NCBI GenBank assembly: GCA_021162125.1
Contig: JAGGZG010000165.1
Span: forward strand, 1-10,593
Origin: Anaerolineae bacterium
GTDB taxonomy: Bacteria; Chloroflexota; Anaerolineae; JACIWR01
Direction of reading: 5' to 3'
DNA length: 10,593 nucleotides
The position numbers were made by a program, and so were the translations under genes. Under the pieces are notes generated by a model that made no database searches, was not told the origin of the DNA, and saw only the letters and a program-made list of their open reading frames with translations. This document shows positions 6,016 to 10,593 of this stretch, piece after piece. Within the stretch, counting starts at the first letter, position 1. The number at the start of each line of letters is the position of its first letter.

Positions 6016-6148
6016 GTACGCCCAATTCTCATTTGACGGGAAGCGGAGGACCCAATTCTGGGGTGTACCTCGCTGCGGCGAGGGGGGCATCTTTCAGCCC
6101 TAACCCGGCAGCTAACTTCGTCGGCGGTGAAAGAGGCAGACCGGGAGT
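6016..6148 (+). promoter_or_regulatory. c-di-AMP riboswitch (ydaO/yuaA class)
   Basis: The aptamer core is recognisable by sequence. GCGGAGGACCCA (6043-6054) and GGGGTGTACC come first, then a CTCGC/GCGAG hairpin (6069-6081), GGGCATC...CAGCCC, and the hallmark ACCCGGCAGCTAACTTCG (6103-6120) followed by GGCG and GAAAGAGG. These elements keep the order and spacing of the ydaO aptamer, such as the Thermoanaerobacter example, as I recall it. CGCC (6019-6022) can pair with GGCG (6123-6126) to close the structure. Members of this class usually switch transcription off when c-di-AMP is bound. GGAGT (6144-6148) can pair with ACTCC (6159-6163), which would disrupt the terminator and serve as antiterminator. 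The regulated genes appear to be those at 6381 and 7522. Confidence 0.88.
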
Positions 6149-6155
6149 ATCATCT

Positions 6156-6188
6156 AAAACTCCAGGTTTGTGCCTGGAGTTTTTGTTT
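6156..6188 (+). terminator. Intrinsic terminator of the c-di-AMP riboswitch
   Basis: AAAACTCCAGG (6156-6166), a 6-nt loop and CCTGGAGTTTT (6173-6183) form a perfect 11-bp stem followed by the U-rich run TTTTTGTTT (6180-6188). It lies just after the aptamer, the expected place for an expression platform. Its 5' arm overlaps the partner of the proposed antiterminator. The downstream end of the U-tract overlaps the MITE target duplication. Confidence 0.9.
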
Positions 6189-6194
6189 CTCCAT

Positions 6195-6345
6195 CTGGTT
6201 GACTGATAAAACTCTGGATTTGCCCTGGGAGCAAGAAATAGGACGCAGATTAACGCTGATGGACGCTGATTTTCTGGTTTCATCGGCAGATAATCTGCGA
6301 AAATCTGCGTGAATCTGCGTCCTGAACGATTTGTCAGTCAATCAG
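6195..6345. mobile_element. 151-bp MITE with 16-bp inverted ends
   Basis: The ends are CTGGTTGACTGATAAA (6195-6210) and, read inward from the other side, CTGATTGACTGACAAA (complement of 6330-6345), matching at 14 of 16 positions. The element has no coding capacity, so it would need a transposase from a related full-length insertion sequence. Its interior (6240-6323) is a second large palindrome built from ACGCAGAT/ATCTGCGT units. It lies between the riboswitch terminator and the start of the opine-dehydrogenase gene. Confidence 0.85.
6240..6323. repeat. Iterated ATCTGCGT palindrome inside the MITE
   Basis: AGGACGCAGATT (6240-6251) is the exact reverse complement of AATCTGCGTCCT (6312-6323). 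Inward from each side come two more units at about 10-bp steps: ACGCTGAT twice on the left, ATCTGCGT and ATCTGCGA on the right. Together they form an 84-bp imperfect hairpin with three units per arm, spaced roughly one helical turn. Strings of this ATCTGCGT motif are, to my knowledge, frequent in intergenic DNA of many environmental bacteria. Confidence 0.85.
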
Positions 6346-6380
6346 GTTTCTCCATAAATCAGCAAGGAAGGGATGTGATT

Positions 6381-7493
6381 ATGAATCAGAGAACACAGTA
6401 CACAGTCATCGGCGCCGGTCACGGCGGTAAAGCGATGGCCGCTCACCTGGGACTGATGGGCTTCCCCGTGACCCTCTACAACCGCACGGCGGCTCACGTT
6501 GCCGCCATCCGTGCCCGGGGCGGGATTGATCTCACGAGCGACACACCGGGCGGGCGTGGATTCGGTCCCCTGCGCGCCGTCACGTCCGATATAGCTGAAG
6601 CGTTGGCCGAAGCGGAGGTTATCATGGTCGTCGTCCCCGCCTCGGCGCACCGCGACATTGCAATGGTGACCGCACCTCACTTGAAAGATGGTCAAATCGT
6701 GGTCCTGAACCCTGGCCGCACCGGTGGGGCCATCGAATTCGCCAAAGTGCTGCGCGATCAGGGCTGCCGGGCCGACGTGACGGTGGCCGAGACGGAGACT
6801 TTCATCTACGCCAGCCGCAGTGAAGGCCCGGCTCAGGCGCGCATCTTCCGCGTCAAAGACGCGGTGCCCCTGGCAGCCCTGCCCGCCACCCGCACCTCGC
6901 GCGTGCTGGAGGCCCTGCGCCCGGCCTATCCTCACTTCATTGACGGCGGCAACGTCCTGCGCACCAGCATGAACAACATGGGAGCCATTTTCCACCCGGC
7001 TCTGGCATTGCTCAACGCCGGGCGCATCGAAAGCACTCGCGGCGAGTTCCAGTTCTACATTGACGGCGTGACTGCTTCCGTGGCGCGGGTGCTGGCAGCC
7101 CTCGACCGCGAGCGGGTGACGGTAGCCTCGGCGCTGGGCATCCGTGCCCAGACGGCAATGGAGTGGCTAAAGATGGCTTACGATGCCCGCGGCTCCGACC
7201 TGAACGAGGCCATTCACAACAACTCCGGTTACTACGGCATCACTGCCCCGGCATCACTGGAACATCGTTACATCTTCGAGGACGTGCCCATGAGCCTGGT
7301 GCCTATCGCTGCACTGGGAGCGCGATTTGGCGTCCGGGTACGAGCTATGGAATCCATCATCCGCCTGGCCTGCATCGTCCATCACACCGACTACTGGCGA
7401 CGGGGCCGCACGCTGGAGAGGCTCGGTTTGGAAGACCTGAGTGTGGGCGAGATAACGGCTTACGTTAACGAGGGAATCCTGCCCTATGATTAG
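6381..7493 (+). CDS. NAD(P)-dependent opine (octopine/nopaline) dehydrogenase family enzyme
   Basis: Enzymes of this family reductively join an amino acid to a 2-oxo acid, or oxidise the resulting opine, using NAD(P)H. The 370-residue product begins with a Rossmann fold, YTVIGAGHGGKAMAAHL (7-23), and a further strand IMVVVPASAHRDI (81-93). The C-terminal octopine-dehydrogenase domain follows, with MNNMGAIFHPALALLNAGRI (197-216, carrying the probable catalytic His205) and HRYIFEDVP (295-303, with Asp301 as its likely partner). Substrates cannot be read from the sequence. The start at 6381 follows GGAAGG (6366-6371) by 9 nt. The longer frame from 6309 begins inside the MITE and is rejected. It lies downstream of a c-di-AMP riboswitch and 28 bp ahead of a B12-binding protein gene. 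Ketopantoate-reductase-like enzymes share the N-terminal fold but not the C-terminal motifs. Confidence 0.85.
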   Translation: MNQRTQYTVIGAGHGGKAMAAHLGLMGFPVTLYNRTAAHVAAIRARGGIDLTSDTPGGRGFGPLRAVTSDIAEALAEAEVIMVVVPASAHRDIAMVTAPHLKDGQIVVLNPGRTGGAIEFAKVLRDQGCRADVTVAETETFIYASRSEGPAQARIFRVKDAVPLAALPATRTSRVLEALRPAYPHFIDGGNVLRTSMNNMGAIFHPALALLNAGRIESTRGEFQFYIDGVTASVARVLAALDRERVTVASALGIRAQTAMEWLKMAYDARGSDLNEAIHNNSGYYGITAPASLEHRYIFEDVPMSLVPIAALGARFGVRVRAMESIIRLACIVHHTDYWRRGRTLERLGLEDLSVGEITAYVNEGILPYD

Positions 7494-7521
7494 AGGGGGA
7501 ATAAGGAGAGGAGGTGGATGA

Positions 7522-9171
7522 TTGACACACAATCGTGAACGGGTTGTTTTGGGAGGGGCGCTGGGGGAGTGCGCGCACGTGGCCGGGGTGTTTAACTTCC
7601 TGCGCCTGGCCGAGGAGCAGGGCTACCGCACGGAGTTCCTGGGCCCGGCCACGCCTATCGCCGACTTCGTGCAGGCCATCGCCGAGAGGCAACCTGATCT
7701 CGTGGGTGTTAGCTACCGGCTGACGCCGGAGACCGGTGAGCAGTTGCTGCGCCAGTTCGCCGCTGCCGTGCGTGCCCGGGGTCTGGACCGTGGACGGCGC
7801 TTCTGCTTCGGCGGGACGCCGCCGGTGACCGAACGGGCGCGGCGCATCCCTCTTTTCGAACGGGCCTTCTCCGGCGAGGAACCTGTCGAGGAGATAGTGG
7901 CCTACCTGCGTGGTCAGCCCCCCGGCCCGCCCCGCGAACAGGACTACCCCCAGACTTTCGTCGAGCGCTGGGCCTGGAAGCGTCCGCGTCCCCTGATCCG
8001 CCATCACTTCGGCCTGCCCTCGCTGGAGGAGACTATCGCCGGTGTGCGCCAGATCGCCGAATCGCGCCTGCTGGACATTATCTCCCTGGGCACCGACCAG
8101 GAGGCACAGGAGAACTTCTTCCACCCGGAGGATCAGGACCCCCGCCGCAAAGGGGCAGGCGGTGTGCCAGTGCGTTCCGCCGATGACTTCCGCCGCATCT
8201 ACGAAGCATCGCGCACGGGCAATTACCCTCTGCTGCGCACCTACGCCGGCACCCGAGACTTTATCCGCCTGGCCGAGATGTACCGGGAAACCATCAACAA
8301 CGCCTGGGCAGCCATCCCGCTGTACTGGTTCAACCGCATGGATGGACGTGGCCCGCTGGGCCTGGAGGAATCCATCGCCGCACACCAGGAGGCGATGGCC
8401 TGGCACGCTGCACACGACATCCCGGTGGAGTGCAATGAGCCGCACCACTGGGGGATGCGCGACGCCTCGGACACGGTGTTCGTCGCCTCGGCGTATCTAT
8501 CCGCCCGCAACGCCAAAGCGATGGGCGTACGTCACTACATCAGCCACTACATGTTCAACAGCCCGCCGGGGTTATCGGACAAGATGGACCTGGCGAAGAT
8601 GCTGGCCGCCCGTGACCTGGTGGAAACTCTGCGGGATGATGATTTCCACATCTACCATCACACCCGCAACGGCCTGCTGAGCTATCCCGTGCAGGAGGAC
8701 GCCGCGCGGGCGCAGCTTGCGGCCAGCGTGTACCTGCAAATGGCGATGCGGCCAGACGTGCTACACGTGGTCGCTTTCTGCGAGGCAGACCACGCCGCCC
8801 GGCCGGAGGACGTGATCGCCAGCGTGCGCATGGCGCGGCACGTGGTGGAGATCGCCCTGCGCGGCCAGCCAACGATGACGCGTGATCCGGAGGTGGAGAC
8901 CCGGCGGCGGGAGTTGGGGGCCGAGACTCAAGTGTTGCTGGCGGCCATTGCCAGTCTGGCCCCGGCGGACGTATCCGATCCGTTTACCCATGTGCCCACG
9001 CTGGGGCTGGCTGTGCGCCAGGGCCTCATGGACGCGCCCCACCTGCGCAATAACCCCTACGCCCTGGGCCGCTCCGTGACGCGGATTGTGGACGGCGCCT
9101 GTCGGGAGGTGGACCCGCACACCGGGAAGCCGCTGGACGAGGAACAGCGGCTGGCCGTGCTGGGTTTGTGA
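7522..9171 (+). CDS. B12-binding protein with glutamate-mutase-E-like C-terminal domain
   Basis: The 549-residue product has an N-terminal B12-binding Rossmann domain. GECAHVAG (15-22) supplies the His-on ligand His19, VGVSYRLT (61-68) is the S-x-L nucleotide-loop strand, and CFGGTPP (95-101) is the GG motif. The usual Asp of the DxHxxG motif is Cys17 here. The remainder (about 160-450) looks like a TIM barrel. YAGTRD (241-246), GLEESI (280-285), ECNEPHHWG (303-311) and AKAMGVRHYI (331-340) fall in the same order as comparable segments in methylaspartate (glutamate) mutase subunit E. This suggests a fused coenzyme-B12 mutase, though distant, with unknown substrate. The TTG start at 7522 is chosen because GGAGG (7510-7514) lies exactly 7 nt upstream; the overlapping ATG at 7518 runs into a stop after six codons. 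It is co-transcribed with the opine-dehydrogenase-like gene. Confidence 0.75.
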   Translation: MTHNRERVVLGGALGECAHVAGVFNFLRLAEEQGYRTEFLGPATPIADFVQAIAERQPDLVGVSYRLTPETGEQLLRQFAAAVRARGLDRGRRFCFGGTPPVTERARRIPLFERAFSGEEPVEEIVAYLRGQPPGPPREQDYPQTFVERWAWKRPRPLIRHHFGLPSLEETIAGVRQIAESRLLDIISLGTDQEAQENFFHPEDQDPRRKGAGGVPVRSADDFRRIYEASRTGNYPLLRTYAGTRDFIRLAEMYRETINNAWAAIPLYWFNRMDGRGPLGLEESIAAHQEAMAWHAAHDIPVECNEPHHWGMRDASDTVFVASAYLSARNAKAMGVRHYISHYMFNSPPGLSDKMDLAKMLAARDLVETLRDDDFHIYHHTRNGLLSYPVQEDAARAQLAASVYLQMAMRPDVLHVVAFCEADHAARPEDVIASVRMARHVVEIALRGQPTMTRDPEVETRRRELGAETQVLLAAIASLAPADVSDPFTHVPTLGLAVRQGLMDAPHLRNNPYALGRSVTRIVDGACREVDPHTGKPLDEEQRLAVLGL

Positions 9172-9175
9172 TACT

Positions 9176-9225
9176 GGTCAGCCGATGGAGCCGATTATCG
9201 GGTGAATCGGCTGAATCGGCTGACC
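9176..9225. repeat. 50-bp interrupted palindrome between convergent genes
   Basis: GGTCAGCCGAT (9176-9186) is the exact complement of ATCGGCTGACC (9215-9225), and GCCGATT (9190-9196) of AATCGGC (9205-9211). Three-base symmetric gaps and an 8-nt loop separate them. The right arm contains TGAATCGGC twice in tandem. It starts four bases after the stop of the B12 gene and 22 bp before the end of ecfT, so it may fold in both transcripts. There is no U-tract on either side. It could be a factor-dependent terminator, an mRNA 3'-end protector or a REP-like unit. Confidence 0.8.
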
Positions 9226-9246
9226 GACACGCCCTGAGTGGGTACG

Positions 9247-9948
9247 TCACCAGGGCCAGAGGAGCAGCACCCCGGTCAGCCCCAGGAGCCCCAGCGCGAA
9301 CACGCCATCTGCCCGCCGGAATAGCGACGTCTCTCGCCGTTGCACTGCCGGATCGAAACCGCGCGCCGAGGCTGCCCTGACCACGTCGTCGCCGTAGCGC
9401 AGAGCATTGGCGATGACCATGACCAGGAACAGCCTCAGCGCCAGACAGGGACGGCGAAACCCACCCCGCAGGCGTATGGTGTGATAAGCCGCCTCGATAG
9501 TCTCCCCCAGGGTGGACAGCAGGTTTAGCGCCACCCCCAGGGAGAACCCCAGCCCTTTCATCCCGATCTCCTCGAAGAGATGTACCATCTCTGATGTGGA
9601 CAGCGCCCCCGCGCTCACGCTGAAAGCCAGGCTCAGGCAAACCGCGCGCAGGGCCATCCACAGCCCCATCTCGAAACCGGCGCGCGAAAGTCGCAGCCAG
9701 CCCCACGTCAGATCAGCTTCCCCCAGAATCCAGGGGCTTATGGCCACGATGGACAGGATCAGAGTCCAGAAGCGGACTTTTCGCAGGGGGGATAGTCCCT
9801 GACCACCGTTGAGCAAGCCAAAGGCGAGCACGGCGATCAGCAGGGGCACGATCCGCTCATCGGGGAGCAGGGCGATGAGGAACAGCACCCACACCAGAAA
9901 GACCAGGTAACTCCCCGGCCCCAGCCAGCGGATGGGACGCCGCGTCAC
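9247..9948 (-). CDS. ecfT: ECF transporter T component (EcfT)
   Basis: EcfT is the scaffold membrane protein of energy-coupling factor importers and couples two ATPases to a substrate-binding S component for vitamin or metal uptake. The 233-residue product has four to six hydrophobic segments (about 13-30, 33-48, 60-75, 95-115, 168-182, 214-232). The two cytoplasmic coupling-helix motifs appear as TIRLRGGF (157-164) and SARGFDP (194-200); the second keeps the typical Ala-Arg-Gly and the first reads Leu-Arg-Gly. The GTG at 9948 is taken as start because AGGAG (complement of 9956-9960) is 7 nt away. It leaves a 1-nt gap after the upstream S-component stop, which indicates translational coupling. 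A longer frame to 10029 lies wholly inside the upstream gene and is rejected. The substrate is not revealed. Confidence 0.85.
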   Translation of the reverse strand: MTRRPIRWLGPGSYLVFLVWVLFLIALLPDERIVPLLIAVLAFGLLNGGQGLSPLRKVRFWTLILSIVAISPWILGEADLTWGWLRLSRAGFEMGLWMALRAVCLSLAFSVSAGALSTSEMVHLFEEIGMKGLGFSLGVALNLLSTLGETIEAAYHTIRLRGGFRRPCLALRLFLVMVIANALRYGDDVVRAASARGFDPAVQRRETSLFRRADGVFALGLLGLTGVLLLWPW

Positions 9949-9949
9949 G

Positions 9950-10582
9950 TCACGTCTCCTGTGACAACCGTCGCCGCACTGCGCCACCCAGGCCCCAGGC
10001 CAGCCAGCCGGCCAGCGCCCCGACGGCAATCCGCACCAGGAAGAGGAGCACGATGATCAGCAGACCGTAGCGCACGTCAATGTGCAACACGTTGCTGCCG
10101 TCTTTGACCATCTTCACGTAGACCGTTTCGATCCCCTTGCCGAAAAGAAGGCGCATCATGATAAACTTGTGGAAAAAGTTCCAGCTAACCGCCAGACTAC
10201 CGGCCAGGACGAAGTTCCAGCGGGCGGGCCGGCGGGCCAGCAGCAGCGCCATCTCGATCAACAATGATTCGGCCAGGATGGCGACGATGGGCCCAATCTT
10301 GATCCCGCCCAGGCTCAACGTCTTGAGTAAGGCGGTGATGATCCCCATCATAAACGCCGCGCCGACGCGGGGGACGAACTGTCGCCCGACCAGGACGATA
10401 ATGCCCCCCAGCCCAGCCATGATCAGGCCGATGACGAAGGTGTCGGCCAGGGGAGGAAAGATGACGTGCAGGTAAGAACCCAGTGTGAGTTCAGCAGCCC
10501 CCCACAAGGCACCGAACACGGCTACGTACACCCAATCACGCACGGTGTACCCGGCTAATCCTGTTGCTTTCTCTTTGACCAT
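9950..10582 (-). CDS. ECF transporter S component, substrate unknown
   Basis: The 210-residue membrane protein has about six hydrophobic segments (roughly 17-40, 46-66, 72-90, 96-116, 123-145, 172-198), the usual size and topology of a substrate-binding S component. It carries the short N-terminal basic region and small-residue-rich first helix (VFGALWGAAELTLGSYL, 22-38) common in the group. The role is supported by the overlap-like junction with ecfT immediately downstream. GGGAG lies 4 nt before the ATG at 10582. I cannot assign the vitamin. In family terms the ATPases (EcfA) are often next door; they would have to be beyond the right edge of the window or elsewhere in the genome. Confidence 0.7.
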   Translation of the reverse strand: MVKEKATGLAGYTVRDWVYVAVFGALWGAAELTLGSYLHVIFPPLADTFVIGLIMAGLGGIIVLVGRQFVPRVGAAFMMGIITALLKTLSLGGIKIGPIVAILAESLLIEMALLLARRPARWNFVLAGSLAVSWNFFHKFIMMRLLFGKGIETVYVKMVKDGSNVLHIDVRYGLLIIVLLFLVRIAVGALAGWLAWGLGGAVRRRLSQET

Positions 10583-10593
10583 GATTCTCCCTC

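Larger units (their letters stand above)
6185..6355. repeat. 10-bp target-site duplication flanking the MITE
   Basis: GTTTCTCCAT occurs at 6185-6194 and again at 6346-6355. The copies abut the two inverted ends of the 151-bp element with no gap. A perfect flanking 10-bp repeat is the classic footprint of transposition. IS4-family elements often make duplications of 9-13 bp, which fits but does not prove that parentage. Confidence 0.88.

Noticed and set aside
6309..6380. Upstream extension of the opine-dehydrogenase-like frame
   Set aside because: The extension starts inside the MITE, encodes residues unlike the family, and has no ribosome site, whereas GGAAGG precedes the ATG at 6381.
7465..8448. 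327-residue minus-strand open frame antisense to the B12 gene, plus other long antisense frames at 345-977 and 1320-2309
   Set aside because: Each lies opposite a clearly homologous gene, has no ribosome site or domain resemblance, and is explained by high GC content and codon bias of the real gene.

Overview
The window is GC-rich and gene-dense, and it looks like a chromosomal segment from an environmental, probably Chloroflexota (Anaerolineae-like) bacterium. That placement is an inference. It rests on a Pro/Thr-linker lipoprotein of a style common there, an E. coli/archaeal-type IlvD, an rpsU/infA/bS22-like cluster, and an intergenic repeat family (ATCTGCGT iterations) common in environmental genomes. 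No rRNA or other phylogenetic marker is available to prove it.

Layout. Positions 1-2915 carry the end of a branched-chain amino acid operon on the plus strand: leuB (3-isopropylmalate dehydrogenase) followed 3 bp later by ilvD (dihydroxy-acid dehydratase), with a striking fourfold GTCCAC/GTGGAC palindrome ahead of leuB. Positions 2980-4545 hold a minus-strand unit: a promoter, a secreted lipoprotein with a disordered linker, then a YjbQ/UPF0047 protein. Positions 4740-5934 (plus) are a translation-related region. A perfect consensus sigma-70 promoter drives a structured, probably non-coding RNA of about 245 nt that ends in a terminator. It is followed by rpsU (bS21), infA (IF-1, with its own promoter) and an unlisted 32-codon gene for a bS22/COX24-like basic ribosomal peptide.

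Positions 5957-9171 (plus) are the most interesting part. A promoter leads into a c-di-AMP (ydaO/yuaA) riboswitch and an intrinsic terminator. A 151-bp MITE follows, with 16-bp inverted ends and a perfect 10-bp target duplication. Then comes a two-gene operon: an octopine/nopaline-dehydrogenase-family enzyme and a B12-binding protein whose C-terminal half recalls glutamate mutase subunit E. Removing the MITE and one target copy puts the riboswitch terminator about 30 nt ahead of the dehydrogenase start, so the operon was probably built as a c-di-AMP-controlled unit. Because c-di-AMP riboswitches usually control osmolyte, potassium and cell-wall functions, the operon may make or remodel an amino-acid-derived solute. 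This is a hypothesis only.

Positions 9247-10593 (minus) contain the transmembrane half of an ECF vitamin transporter: the S component and then the T component, translationally coupled. The ATPases are not in the window. A large imperfect palindrome lies between the convergent B12 and EcfT genes.
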